Part shown: positions 41,992-54,000 of the stretch, piece by piece
How the letters are laid out: each line of letters starts with the position of its first letter
Numbering within the stretch: the stretch's first letter is position 1
DNA from: Microtetraspora sp. NBRC 13810
GTDB lineage: Bacteria > Actinomycetota > Actinomycetes > Streptosporangiales > Streptosporangiaceae
DNA: 64,000 nt
Assembly: GCF_030268685.1 (NCBI RefSeq)
Contig: NZ_BSRQ01000022.1
Span: forward strand, 1 to 64,000
Direction: 5' to 3'
Translations under genes and position numbers: made by a program
Notes under the pieces: generated by a model
Seen by the model: the letters and a program-made list of their open reading frames with translations, nothing else
Told to the model about the DNA's origin: nothing
The model's database searches: none

Positions 41992-42139
41992 CGTCCCGCC
42001 CGGCAATACGAAAGGCCGACGAGGGCCGGACCGGCGGCAGGACGACCAGAGCGCCCGGTCCTTCGGCCGGCGTGCTCTTCTTCCGCCCGGTACCTGTGGG
42101 TGATTGTCGCGATGCGCCTTGTGATCTAGGCTTTTGGCC

Positions 42140-43204
42140 ATGGGCATCCCTACCGAACCGATAGGAAGCATCCCACGGACCCCGGAACTCCAGGCCGCGC
42201 TCGCCGAGTACGGCGAAGGCCGGCTCGGGGCAACCGAACTGGCCGCACTGCAGGCTCAGGCCGTCGCCGACACCATGGGCAGGCTGGAGCGGCTCGGCTG
42301 CCCGGTGCTGGTGGACGGCGAACAGTCCAAACCGAGCTTCGCCACCTACCCCCTCACCGGCTCGACCGAGCTGCTGCCGGACGGCGTGGTGATCCCGTTC
42401 GCGGACGGTCACACCCGGCAGTTGCCGTGCCTGGCGGCCGGCCCGTTCCGCTACGGCGTGCACGCGGAGAGCTATCTGCGCCAGGCGCAGGAGCACACCG
42501 GCCTGCCGGTCAAGCAGGCGGTGATCGCCCCCTCGGCGCTGAGCCTGCTCTATCCGGCCACGCCCCTCGACGACTATCCGCAGAAGGCGTTCATCGACGA
42601 CCTGATCGCCGAGGCGGAGGCCGACATCCGCGGCTGCCTGGACGCGGGCGCGCACGTGGTGCAACTGGACTTCACCGAAGCGCGGCTGTCACTCAAGCTC
42701 GACCCGAGCGGCGGGCTGCTCGACGACTTCATCAGGCTCAACAACCAGGTGCTGGAAAGGTTCGACGAGGCCGGGCGAGCGCGGATCGGCGTGCACACCT
42801 GCCCCGGCGGCGACCAGGACTCCACCCACAGCGCCGACGTCGACTACGCCGGCCTGCTGCCCAAGCTCTTCCAGCTGAAGGCGGGCAACTTCTACGTCCA
42901 GCTCGCCAGCGAGCCGGACGCCGATCGGGTGCTGGAGATCATCGGCGAGCATCTGCCCGCCGGCGGCAGGGTCTTCGTCGGTGTGACCGATCCCATCGAC
43001 CCCCAGGTCGAGACGCCGGAACAGGTGCGCGACCGCGTCCTGCGAGCCGCACAGCACATCCCGGTGGACCGCCTGGGCACCACCGACGACTGCGGCTTCG
43101 CCCCGTTCGCCGACGACACCTCCACCTCCCGCGAGACGGCTTTCGCCAAGATCTCCGCCCGTGTCCAGGGCACGGCCCTGGCCGCCGAGTCCCTCCAGGT
43201 CTGA
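42140..43204 (+). CDS. MetE C-terminal-like (cobalamin-independent methyltransferase)
   Basis: A 354-residue protein resembling the catalytic half of cobalamin-independent methionine synthase. GSIPRTPELQ is the conserved substrate loop, GVHTCPGGD supplies the zinc-binding His-x-Cys, and TTDDCGFAPF the final cysteine. The N-terminal half of MetE is absent, as in archaeal and many actinomycete MetE-like proteins that use other methyl donors. ATG 42140 chosen over a TTG two codons earlier. No methionine genes nearby. Confidence 0.85.
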   Translation: MGIPTEPIGSIPRTPELQAALAEYGEGRLGATELAALQAQAVADTMGRLERLGCPVLVDGEQSKPSFATYPLTGSTELLPDGVVIPFADGHTRQLPCLAAGPFRYGVHAESYLRQAQEHTGLPVKQAVIAPSALSLLYPATPLDDYPQKAFIDDLIAEAEADIRGCLDAGAHVVQLDFTEARLSLKLDPSGGLLDDFIRLNNQVLERFDEAGRARIGVHTCPGGDQDSTHSADVDYAGLLPKLFQLKAGNFYVQLASEPDADRVLEIIGEHLPAGGRVFVGVTDPIDPQVETPEQVRDRVLRAAQHIPVDRLGTTDDCGFAPFADDTSTSRETAFAKISARVQGTALAAESLQV

Positions 43205-43225
43205 GGTCCCGCGACATCCGATCCG

Positions 43226-43254
43226 CCGCCGCGGGGCACACCGCTCCGCGGCGG
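43226..43254. terminator. GC-rich hairpin between convergent genes
   Basis: A perfect 9-bp inverted repeat, CCGCCGCGG (43226-43234) and CCGCGGCGG (43246-43254), with an 11-base loop, between the convergent metE-like and YbaB-like genes. No T-run, but position and strength suit a bidirectional stop signal. Confidence 0.45.
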
Positions 43255-43296
43255 CATCACCAGGGCCGCCGGGCGACGGCCCGGAAGCGCGGCGGA

Positions 43297-43689
43297 TCAG
43301 CGCCACTCGCCGCCCAGCAGGCGTTCGAACTCGGCCTTCGCCTCGGCGGGGTCGTAGCCGGGCAGGGCCTCACGGATCAGGTCGTGGGTCTGCCGCTCGG
43401 CATCCGCGCACGCCGCCCGCACCGCCATGAGCGTCTCCTCCGCCAGGTCGCGGCTGCCCATGCGCATGGCCCGTGCGCCGTATGTGACGTCGAGGACCCG
43501 CCCGGCCTGGTCCACGGTCGCCCTGATCTGACCGGACGCCCTCTCGCCGATGCCGACGATCTCGTCGAGCTCCTGATCCGCCGTCTCCAGCCAGGCCAGC
43601 ATCCGCTCGCCCTGGCGGGCCGCCTCGTCGAGCTCCTGGTGGTCGATGGCGGCGGGATCGATCTGCGAGCCGTACACGTTCGCCTCCAA
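43297..43689 (-). CDS. YbaB/EbfC-like protein
   Basis: A 130-residue protein with the YbaB/EbfC layout: a long helix (ARQGERMLAWLETADQELDEIV), three strands (GQIRATVDQAGRVLDVTYG) and a helix (SRDLAEETLMAVRAACADAERQ). Homologues in actinomycetes are commonly encoded beside WXG100-type secreted proteins and toxins. The only start with this frame is a TTG at 43689; an open frame directly upstream in another register (43690-43840) may be its true N-terminal part or a small overlapping gene. Confidence 0.75.
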   Translation of the reverse strand: MEANVYGSQIDPAAIDHQELDEAARQGERMLAWLETADQELDEIVGIGERASGQIRATVDQAGRVLDVTYGARAMRMGSRDLAEETLMAVRAACADAERQTHDLIREALPGYDPAEAKAEFERLLGGEWR

Positions 43690-43840
43690 GCTGAAGAAGA
43701 TCGCGGGCCGCCTGCTCGACCCGCCGCCGCACGAACGTCTCGTCGAGCGGCTCCGGCAGGGCCGCCGTCCGGCCGGCTGCCTCGTCGGCGATGTCCCGGG
43801 CCCGGCGCGCGGCGTCGTCCCGCGGCGCGGGTGACCACAT
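43690..43840 (-). other. Upstream open frame before YbaB-like gene
   Basis: From ATG 43840, with GGAGG four to eight bases upstream, the frame reads MWSPAPRDDAARRARDIADE and then a stretch ending RVEQAARDLLQLGGERV, with coding-like composition, before running out of phase with the YbaB-like frame. Either a small separate gene that overlaps it, or its true start separated by a frameshift. Confidence 0.45.
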
Positions 43841-43926
43841 GTCGACCTCCGTCGATCCGGGAGCGGGCTGGGCCCAAAGTGTAGACAGTCCCGATACGAT
43901 CTTGCAGTGAGATGAATCTCTCATGA

Positions 43927-44302
43927 ATCGCCGCCAAGTATGCCGAATGCGCCCAGTTCGGACTCGCGGCACTCACGGGGCTGGCAGGGGAGATGGACGG
44001 CACGGGCGAGGGCATGCGGGCTGTGGCCAGGGGCGCCGACGACACGGAGGACGCGGAAACCCCGCTACGACAGGAACGCGCCCGGCGCCGTAGACCACAC
44101 CGGTAAATTCCACGGCAAACTCCCCTCGGACACGAGGGACATGACGCCGGAGCAGAAAGAGGCGCTCAAGAAGGACCTGGAGTCCAGTATCAACGTGCGG
44201 AAGATTCAGGAGAGTCTGCTGGGCCGTGACCACGGCCACGCCGAGCGGCTGAGACAGGAACAGTCGCTCCTCAGGCGGCTCACCGAGGAGAGTGACAGCT
44301 GA
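43927..44302 (+). pseudogene. Decayed WXG-toxin gene
   Basis: Two frames together look like one former protein. Frame one (43927-44106, directly after a TGA) reads AAKYAECAQFGLAALTGLAG, EMDGTGEGMRAVARGADDTE, like the end of a WXG100-type helical hairpin. Frame two (43940-44302) then reads TGKFHGKLPSDTRD, MTPEQKEALKKDLESSINVR and ERLRQEQSLLRRLTEESDS, a C-terminal module like those on actinomycete polymorphic toxins. A frameshift and a lost start separate them. The stop overlaps the ATG of the next gene by one base, as in toxin-immunity pairs. Confidence 0.55.
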
Positions 44303-44970
44303 TGGGGACGCGAGCGGGCGACGACCTGATCGAGCGGATACGCAGGCATTCGGCCGACGGTGACGTCGTGGGCCCGGCGGCCAACGACCTGCTGAGCGAG
44401 TTGTTCGACGGATACCCCGTCGAGAGCCTCAGGATGTTCCTGCACAGTGGTGACGACTCGCTCGTGCGGACGGGCACCTGGCTGCTGTCGGAGCTGGGCC
44501 CGCTGGCCGCCCCGCTGATGGGCGAGGTCCCCGCCCTCCTCGCCCATCCGCTTCGCCAGGTGCGGTTCTTCGCCGTCGACGTCGTGCTGATGAACGCCGA
44601 CGCCCATGACGGTCCGGTCATCGCGCAGGTCGTGAACCTCAGCGCGGATCCGGATGTCGCCGTCCGCTGGAAGGCGCTCGAATTCCTGGCCGCCGCCTCG
44701 GCCGGGCAGCTCTCGGCCGGAGTTTCCCGGCTGGAGTCCGGTCAGGTCAGGGAACTGGCCGAGTGGCTGCTCCGCCAGGAGTCCGAGGAACCCAGCCCGG
44801 ACGACGTCGCCGCCCGCCTCGAAGCGCCCGATCCGCTGGTCCGGCGGTTCGCCGCCGCAGCCGCCGCGCGCCTGTCCGATGAGGAGCCGGACCTGCTGGC
44901 GTACGTGGCCGCCGCGCAGGACGAGGAGATCCGCCTGGTCGCCCAGGGACGGCTGGGCGAGCCGGACTGA
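44302..44970 (+). CDS. HEAT-repeat-like protein, possible immunity protein
   Basis: A 222-residue, mostly helical acidic protein with alternating helix pairs like HEAT/PBS repeats (GDDSLVRTGTWLLSELG; HPLRQVRFFAVDVVLMN; DPDVAVRWKALEFLAAAS; APDPLVRRFAAAAAARLSD). It starts on the last base of the upstream toxin-like stop (TGATG). Helical-repeat proteins of this size often act as immunity partners, so it probably neutralised the toxin whose remains lie upstream; this is inference from position. Confidence 0.7.
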   Translation: MGTRAGDDLIERIRRHSADGDVVGPAANDLLSELFDGYPVESLRMFLHSGDDSLVRTGTWLLSELGPLAAPLMGEVPALLAHPLRQVRFFAVDVVLMNADAHDGPVIAQVVNLSADPDVAVRWKALEFLAAASAGQLSAGVSRLESGQVRELAEWLLRQESEEPSPDDVAARLEAPDPLVRRFAAAAAARLSDEEPDLLAYVAAAQDEEIRLVAQGRLGEPD

Positions 44971-45005
44971 GCCCGCCGGCCTGACACGGGGCGGCGGCTC
45001 CGGCT

Positions 45006-48000
45006 CTAGGTGGACTCGGCGGGCCGTTCGACGGCGTGGCCGAGCAGGTGCAACGGCGCCGCGTGGACATCCGCCGCGGCCAGCTCCGCCCAGTAGGCGA
45101 GGGCCGGTGCGGTGTCCACCAGGCCGTGCACCAAGGGGAGGCCGGGGCGGGCGGCCCGGAGCAGCGATTCGAGGCGGCAGGAGGCGATCGTGCCGGGAAG
45201 CCACGGTTGCGCCGCGTATCCGGCCGCCGCGGCCGCGGGCAGACCGTCGGCGATCCGCCGCTCGACGCCGCGGACCGCCAGCAGGCCGCCGCCCACGATC
45301 AGCACGTCGCGCCGTTCCGCCATCCTGGCCAGGGCCTTCGCCGTGTCGAAGCAGTGTGGGAAGGAGTCGTCGACGACGATCGCGCCGGGCCGCAGCCGTT
45401 CCACGTCGAGCAGCGTGCCGCCGCCGCTGACCGCGGTGACGATGAGATCGGCCTCGTACCCGGTGGGCGGCAGCGAGGGATCGGACTCGTGCACCGCCAC
45501 GGTTCCGGCCAGGCCGCGGCCGGTCAGCTCGCCGGCCAGCTCCGCGAGCCGGGGTGCGCTTCCCGCGACGTCGCACAGGAGCAGCCGGGCGGGCGGGCGC
45601 TCGGCCAGCGTGAGAAGCAGTTCGAGCGACGCCCGGCCGATCGAGCCCAGCCCGGCCACGGCCACGGTGAGTTCGCCGAGCGTGCGCCCCGACCGTTCGA
45701 GCGCGGCGTGCACGGTCTTGACCACGGACACGGCGGTCGCCGCGTGACCGGTGGTGACCGCCGTCCGCGTCGTCGTCTCCCGCAGCACGTCGAAGCCGTA
45801 TCCGGTGAGCGAGGGAATCATCCCGGCGAGCGAGACGCAGCGGGCGCCCAGCGACGCGGCGTACTCCACCGCTCCGGCGGTTCGGGCGGCCAGGTCGGGC
45901 GTCGCCGGGAGCTCGTCGGCGAACAACGGCAGGCAGACGAATCCGGAACGGCCCAGCGGGGTGACGATCTCCTCGACCAGGCGGGGCCGGCCCTGGGGGA
46001 AGAGCAGTTCCCGCAGCCGTTCACGCGGCAACGCGGCGGCGGTGGGTCCGGCGAGCGAGACGAGGTCTCCGGGCGCGGGAAGGTAACCGACGAGCGCGGC
46101 GTCCAGCCCACCCCCCGTACCGGCCGCCCGCGCCACGCGTACGGGCTCGGCTGCCTCGTCCCGTGCCGCGTGCGTGGACGTGTCGGAGGGGGAGGGCGCG
46201 GTCCAGGCCGGTGCCGCGTGCGCGGATGCGTCGGAGGTGGGGGCCGTGGTCGCGACCGGTGCCGCGTGCGCGGACGCGTCGGAGGTGGGGGCCGTGGCGT
46301 CGGACAGTTCGTTCTGCATCGCGCGTGCGAACGTGTCGAAGGCCGGTGCCGTGAAGGCCGTGGTCGAGGCGCGCAGCACGAGCCGCAGTTCTCCGTTCCC
46401 GGTCGGGCGCGCGGCGAGGAGCGTGTCGGTGCCCGGCGGCGGGGTGAGTTCGGCATCCGCGTCGTCCCACGACAGGGTCAACGTGTCGCCGCTCAGCGGC
46501 CCGAGCGCGGAGAAGTCGAGGAACGTGAAGAAGAACTGGGCGGCCGGCGGCGGACCCCCGCCTCCGTGGATGCCCTCGCCGCCCTCGGCACGGGCGGCGG
46601 CGACCTCGGCGGCGACCCTGCGCAGGTCGCCGGCGAAGGTACGCCCGGTCGCGTCCTCGCCGTACGGCGGGGCGGGGCGCAGCGGCACGGCGGCGGCGAA
46701 CGGCCCGAACACGAGGTGCGCGTCGGGCGGCGCGTGGTCGCGGCCGGTGACGGCGAGTCCGAGAATGAGGTCGTCCTGCCCGGTGACGGCGGCCAGGGTC
46801 CGGTAGTACGCGGTGAGCAGCGGGGCGAAGAGCGTCGTGCCCGCCTCGCGGGCGATCCGGCGCAGGGCCGCCACCCGGTCCGCGCCGAGCGTGAACCCGG
46901 TGGACCGATACGGCGACCCCGGTACGGAACCCTCGCGGGCCCGCCCGAGGACCGGACGCCGGTAAGGGGCTTCAAGACGCGCGCGCCGGGCGGGGTGCGT
47001 CGTCGCGCGCGCCAGCAGCGCCACATGGTCACGGAACGTGCTGCGCGGCGGTGGGGGTTCGGCGACGTCACCCCGTAGGAGGCGGTCGTACGCGGCGAGC
47101 AGTTCGCGGCCCAGGAGCGCCACGCTGTACCCGTCCCCGATCAGGTGGTGGGCGTGCGCGATCAGCACGTGCTCGACGGGCGAGAGGGTGATCAGCCGCA
47201 GCCGGAGCAGCGGCCACGCCCACGGCTCGAAGCGGCGTTCGCGTTCCTCGGCGACCCTGGCCGCCAGCAGCCCGGGGTCGGCCAGGGTCTCGAAGGCGAC
47301 GGGGAGCCGCAGGGCGGGCGGGAGTTCCTGCTGGACCGGCGGGCGGACGCCGGCGGGGAAGACGGTGCGCAGCATGGGATGGCGGACCACGCAGGCGTCC
47401 ACCGCGCGCTGGAACAGGTCCGGGTCCAGCCGCCCGCGCACCCGCATGCGAGCCAGCCACGCCGAGCCCGCGCCGGGCGCCATCGCCTCGGCGAGCAGGA
47501 AGCCGCGCTGGGAGGGGGTGAGCGGGAACGCGGAAGGGCCGGTCAGAGCGGCACGGATGTCGCCCCCCGGCTCCTCGTCCCCACCCCCCGGCCCTTCGTC
47601 CCCGCCGCCCGGCGCGGCGCCGCCCGCTGAGGCGCCGCCCACTGAGGCGCCGTGTGAGGCGTCGTCCACGGCGGTGGCCAGGGTGCCGAGGGTGCCGGCG
47701 GTGTAGATGACGGTGGGCCTGGGCAGCACCGGGAACTCCTCCCGCAGCCGCGCGAACACCTCAAGGACGAGGATGGAGTCCCCGCCCAGCGCGAAGAAGT
47801 CGTCCTCCCTGGCGATCGACGGCACGCCGAGGAGTTCGGACCAGATCCGTGCCAGCCGGTTCTCGGTCGGCGTCATCGGAGACGTCCTGACGTCGCCGGT
47901 CGCGGCGACCTCGGCGGCGGGCATGGACGGGAGCGCACCGAGCGCGAGGCGGTCGAGCTTGCCGGTGCCGGTCACCGGGAGCGCGTCGACGGTGTGGATC

Positions 48001-51000
48001 CGGGACGGCAGCAGGTACGCGGGCAGGGTCGCGGCCAGATGCGCGCGCAGGGCCGTGGCCTCCGGCGCGGGCGCACCCGGCCGGCGTTCGACGAAGGCGG
48101 CGAGCCGTTCGTCGCGGAGGACGACGGCGGCACGGGCGACGGCGGCATGCGTCTCCAGCGCCGCCTCGATCTCCCCGGGTTCCACCCGGTGCCCGCGTAT
48201 CTTGATCTGGTCGTCGATCCGCCCGAGGAACTCCAGTGCTCCGTCCGGGGCGCGGCGAACCCGGTCGCCGCTCCGATACCAGCGGCGCCCGTCGCGTTCG
48301 GTGAACGCGGTGGCCGTCAGTTCCGGCTCGCCCAGGTATCCCGGGGTGAGGCCCGCTCCGGAGATGAGGAGTTCGCCGGGCTCGCCGGGGGCACATGGCC
48401 GGCCGTCCGGGGCCACCACCTCCACCTGCGTCCCGGTGACGGGGCGGCCGATCGGCACGGTGCGCGCGTCGTCGGCGGGACGGGTCTCGATGAGATGGCA
48501 GGTCGCGTTGACGGTGGCCTCGGTGGGCCCGTACAGGTTGGCGATCCGGGGTCCCGGGCCGAACAGGTCGTACCAGCGCCGGAGGTGGGCGGCCGGCAGC
48601 GCCTCGCCGCCCAGGTGGATCCAGCGCAGCGCCGACAGGTCCGGCAACGGCGTGCCGGCGCGTACCCGGGTCTCCGCCGCTTCGAGCAGCCGCGACCACA
48701 GGGTGGGTACCGAACTCCACACGGAGACCCGGGCCCGCTCGACCCGGTCCAGCAACGCCTCGGGGTCGCGGGCCAGGCGCCAGGGCACGGTGACCACGGT
48801 GGCGCCGACGAGCAGCGGCGCGAGGAGCTGGCGCACCGAGGCGTCGAAGCACACGGAGGCGGTCTGCGCGAGCCGGTCGCCGCTGTGGTAACCGAACGTG
48901 GCAACGGCCCAGTCCAGGTAGTTCTCCAACGACCTGTGCGTGATCGGCACCGCCTTGGGGCGGCCGGTGGACCCCGAGGTGAAGATCACGTACGCGAACG
49001 CGCCGGGGTTGACGGCCGGTGGCTCGGTGCCGCCGTCGCCGTACGGTACGGGAGCCGGGTCGTCGGCGGCGACGAGCGCGACGGACCGCGCCTCGGCGAG
49101 CGCCGCCGCCGGAGTACGGGTCGCCCCGTGGCAGACGAGGGCCCGTGCCCCGGATCGTGCCAGCTGACCGGCCAGCCGCGCGGACGGATGCGTGGCGTCC
49201 AGCGGTACCCATCCGGCGCCCGCCCGGAGAATGCCGACGACGCCCGCCACGGTGTCGGCACCGGGCTCGGTGAGCAACCCGACCAGGTCGCCCGGGACGA
49301 CGCCCGCGGCGCGCAGCCGGGCGGCGAGGGCCGCGGAGGCGCGGTCGAGCTCGGCGTACGTCATGGTGGTCTCGCCGGTGTCGACGGCGACCTCGCCGGG
49401 AGCCACGCGGAACCGCGCGCACAGACGCGCGACGACACCGGATCGCAGGTCCACCGCCCGCGGCCCGGCAGACGGCTCGACCCGCCGCCCCGCAGACGGC
49501 TCGACCGGCGTCGCAGCTCGCCACTCGGCAGACGGCGCGAGCGGCGTCACAGGCCGAGGCTCGGCAGGCGGCGTGGCACGTGTCGCGGGCTGAGGCTTGG
49601 CAGGCGGCTTCGTGGGGAGGGCCTCGGCGAGTTCGGCCAGGTGCTCCCGGGCCAGCCTTTCGACGGTCGTGCGATCGAACAGCCGCGAGGGGAAGTTCCA
49701 CGAGAAGCGCAGTTCGCCGGACGACTCCCAGCACAGCAGGCTCAGCCGCGTGGCGGCGGACGCCGTGCCCGCCGCGGCCGGCCGGACCCGCACCGGGCAG
49801 CCGGGGTCGAGGGCGGCCGGGAAGCGCGCGAAGCTGAACGACGCGGGACTGACCGTACGGGGTCCGGTGCCGTCCGGGGGCAGCAGCCGGGCCAGGTCCA
49901 GGCTGGTGAGGCGGGCGTGCCGCTCCCCCGCGGCCCAGGAATCGCGCAGCCGTGCCGCCAGTACGTGCACGGGTTCGTCCGGATCGACCCGGCCCCGTAC
50001 CGGCAGGGTGTCGGCCAGCGGGCCGACGATCCGTTCGATCCCGGGCAGCCGGGTGTCGCGGCGGGACCGGGCCACGTTCACGGTCACGTCCCGCCGGCCG
50101 CCGCTCCACCGAGACAGGCAGCGCATGTACGCGGCGAGCAGCAGATGGAACAGGGAGACCTCGTGCGCGGCGGCGAGGTCGCGCAACGCGGCCGACGGCT
50201 CCGGGCCGACGGCGACCTGATGGGCGAGCAGCGGAGGCCGGGGAAGTCCGCGCGGGTCACCGTCGTAGGGGAGGGCGAGCGGCTCACCGCCCGGGGCGAG
50301 CGTCTCGCGCCAGTACGCCAGATCCTGCGCGAAGGCGGCACTCGACCGTTCCGCGCGGACGTGCGCGGCGTAGGCGGAGAACGTCGTGCCGAGCGGGGGC
50401 AGGACGGCGGTTAGGCCCCGGGCGAGCGCGGTGTAGATCGTCCAGAGCTCCTCGCCGAGGAGGTTGAGGCTGAACCCGTCGGCGGCGGCGTGATGGACCA
50501 CGAGGAGGAGATGGGCGGTGCCGGTGGCCGTACGGGCGAGCAGCGCGCGCACCGGCGCCTCGGCGGCGAGGTCGAAGGGCCGGTTGCACAGGGCCGCTTC
50601 GAGCGCCTCCAGTTCCTCGTCCCCGGGTACGCCGGAGAGCGCGCGGAGGTCGTACCAGCCGGGCACCCGGCCGTGGCCGGAGGGGGCGGCGACCTGCGTG
50701 GGTGCGTCGTCGCCGGGCCGGACGCGGAGCCGGAGCATGGGATGGCGGTCGGCGAGACACCCCAGCGCCCGTCCCAGCAACTCGGCGTCGAGCGGGCCGC
50801 TGACGGTCTGGCGCACGTATCCGTAGGCGGTGATGTCCGGATACAGGCGGGCCTGGGTGTGGAAGGCGAGCTGCACCGGTGTCAGGGGGAAGGGGATGTC
50901 GCCTGCCGCCGTCTCCTGGCCGTCCTGGGAGGCGTCGTCCTGGGAGGCGTCGTCCTGGGAGGCGTCGTCCTGGTACGGCTCGCCGGTCTGGAGGTGTGCG

Positions 51001-54000
51001 GCCAGTTCGCGCAGGGTCCGGTGCTCGAAGAACAGGGTGATCGGCAGCGAGCGGCCCAAATCCTGCTCCAGCCGCTTGACGAGGTCGACAGCGGTGAGCG
51101 AGTCGAGACCGAGCCCGAGGAACGGCTCGTCATCGCGGACGTCACCGGGATCGCGCCGCAACGCCCCCGCCACGAGCCGCCGCAGCAGAACCGGCACACC
51201 ACCCGCGTCCCCAGGCCCTCCTCCCGAACCGGCGACGGGAACCGGGACGCCGCCCACCCTCTGAGCCGCCCCCTCCGGACCGACCACGGGAACCGGCACA
51301 CCACCCACCTCGGGGACCGCCCCCTCCGCACCAGCCGTGGAACCGGGCGCGGGGCCGGTGCGCGGGCGTGACCGCGGTTCCAGGTCGGCGACCAGGAGTT
51401 GGGCGGCCTCGACACCGCAGGCGGCACGCAGCGCCTCCAGGGCGTCGGCGGGAGCCAGGGGTGCGGGCCCGCGGACGGCGAGGCCGCCCGGTACGCCCGA
51501 GGCCATGCCGGTTCCCGCGAACGCGGCGAAGTTCAGCGCCTGCCACGGCCGGCCGACCGCGCGCTCGGCGGCGGCCAGGGCGTCGAGGTAGGCGTTGGCC
51601 GCCGCGTAGTCGCCGAGTGCTCCGGCCAGGCCGGGCAGCACGGAGGACACCGAGGAGAAGGCCACGCAGGCGACGGGACGCAGACCGTGCCGCCGGAGCC
51701 CGCGTGCCAGAAGGTAGCCGCCCCGCGTCTTGGCGGCCAGCCCTTCGGCCACCTCCTCGGGGGACTTGGCCCGCAACGTCCCCGGTCGTACCACCCCGGC
51801 CGCGTGGAAGACCCCGTCCAGTCCTGGCAGATCCGCCAGAACGGCGTCCACGTCGGCCTCGCGTGACACGTCGGCGACGCGGTACTCCGCGACGGCGCCG
51901 CGCGCCCGCAGGTCGGCCAGCAGCCCGGCGGGTGGTCGCGGCGAGCGGCCGGTCAGCACGAGCGTCGGCCGGCCGCGGTCGGCCAGGTCGCGCGCGAGGG
52001 CGCGGCCTGCCCCTCCGGCGCCCCCGGTGATCAGGTACACGCCGTCGGCGGGCAACTCGGCCGCCGCCGCGGTGACGGCCTCGGTGGTACGGCCGAGGCG
52101 GCGGCCCGCACGCCAGGCGACGGCGCCCGCGTGCCCGGCGGGCGTCCCTCCCCGGGCGGCGAGTTCCCGGTCGAGCGCGTCGAGGCGCGCGTCGAGGCCG
52201 TCCAGGGAGGACAGGTCGACGCTGTGGGCCACGACGCCGGGCAGTTCCTCGGGCAGCGCGAGCGCCAGACCGGTGAGCACCGCCTGTTCCGGGCGCGGGC
52301 GCTCCGCGGCCACGCCGGTGGCGTGCACGTCCTCGGTGACGACGAGAACCCGGGGCCGGTCCCGGGCGAGCGTGGGCAGAAGGGCATGAAGGTCCCGCAC
52401 CATGGCGAGCTGGGCGGCGTCCAGCGCGGTGACCGAGTCCGGTTCCTTCGCGGGTCCGGCGAGCAGCACGGCGACCTCCGGACGCGGTGCCCCCTCCGGA
52501 AGCGGGTCCCCCGCGCGCTGCACGGCGACGCCGCGCCCGGTGAGCCGGTCCGCCAGCGCGCGGGAGAGCGGCCGGTCCGGACCGGCCAGAAGCACCGTGC
52601 GCGGCCCGGGACCGGCGGTCAGCGGCGCGTCGTCCCAGACGAACCGGTGCAGCAGCCGCCCCGGCGCGGACGCCGGCCAGTACCGCCGGCGCTGGAAGGG
52701 GTAGGTGGGGACGGCGACGCGGGCGCGTCCGGCGTCCAGCGCGGTACGGTCCAGGCGCACGCCGCGCTCCCAGAGCCGGCCCGCCGTCCCCAGCAGGCCC
52801 CGCGCGCCGCCGTCGGCCACGGCCGGCAGCACGACGGCTCCGGCCCCTCGCTCGTGCGCCGCCGCGACCGCGCGGACGGCCCCGCCCAGGGTGGGGACGG
52901 GGCCGAGTTCCACGAAGGTGTCGTAGCCGTCGTCGAGCAGCCGCGCCACGGCCGCGCCGAAGCGGACCGGCCGCCTGGCGTGCTCCCGCAGGTACTCCGG
53001 GGCGAAGGCCGGCTGCCACTCGGCCGTCACCGTGCTCAGCAGCGGTGTGCGGCCCGGGTGGAGGGTCAGGGAGGCGGCCGCCTCGGTCAGCGGCCCGAGC
53101 GCGGGGTCCATCAGCGCGGAGTGGAACGCGCGGGACACGTCCAGCCGGTGTACGGCGACGCCCCCGGCGGTCAGCTCGCGTACGGCACAGTCGACGGCCT
53201 GCGACGTCCCGGCGAGGACCACCTGGCCGGGGGCGTTGACCGCGGCCACGCTCAGCGCGCCCCGCGAGCCGGCCACCAGCGCGGCGACGGCCTCCTCCGC
53301 GCCGCGCACGGCGGCCATGGCCCCCGGGACGCACAGGTCCCGCATCAGCCGCCCGCGCTCGGCGGCGAACCGTACGGCGTCGGCGAGCGTGAGCCGCCCG
53401 GCGACGCAGGCCGCGGCGATCTCGCCGACGCTGTGCCCCGCCACGGCGTCCGGGATGACCCCCCACGCCCGCAGCTGACGGGCCAGCGCGACGCCGTACG
53501 CGACGACCAGCGGCTGCGCGACCTCGGTACGGGCGAGCGCGGCCGGGGAGACGCCGGGATCCAGGCACCAGGCCGACAGGCTGCGCCCGCCGATCTCACC
53601 GGCGACATCGGACGCCTCGTCGATCACGTCCCGGAACACCGGCGCGTCCGCGTACAGCGCACGGACCCGCCCGGGACGCTGCGACCCCTGCCCCGGCAGC
53701 AGGAAGACCAGCCGCGGCCGGGAGCCCGTCACCCGGCCCGCCGGACCCTCCGGGCTCGCGGCCCCTGCCCCAAGGGCGGCTCGTTCCTCAAGGCGGGTGG
53801 CGAGGTCGCCGTCGGCCACCACGGCGAGGCGGTGGGGTCCCTCGTCGCGCGCCGCGGCGACGGCGGCGCACACGTCCCCCTCGTCGAGGTCCGGGTGCGC
53901 ACGCAGATGCCGGGCGAGATCGGCGGCGGCGGCGCGCAGGCCCTCGGCGTCGCGCGCCGACAGCGTGAGCAGCCGCGGGCGGGCGGAGGCGGCCGGAGTG

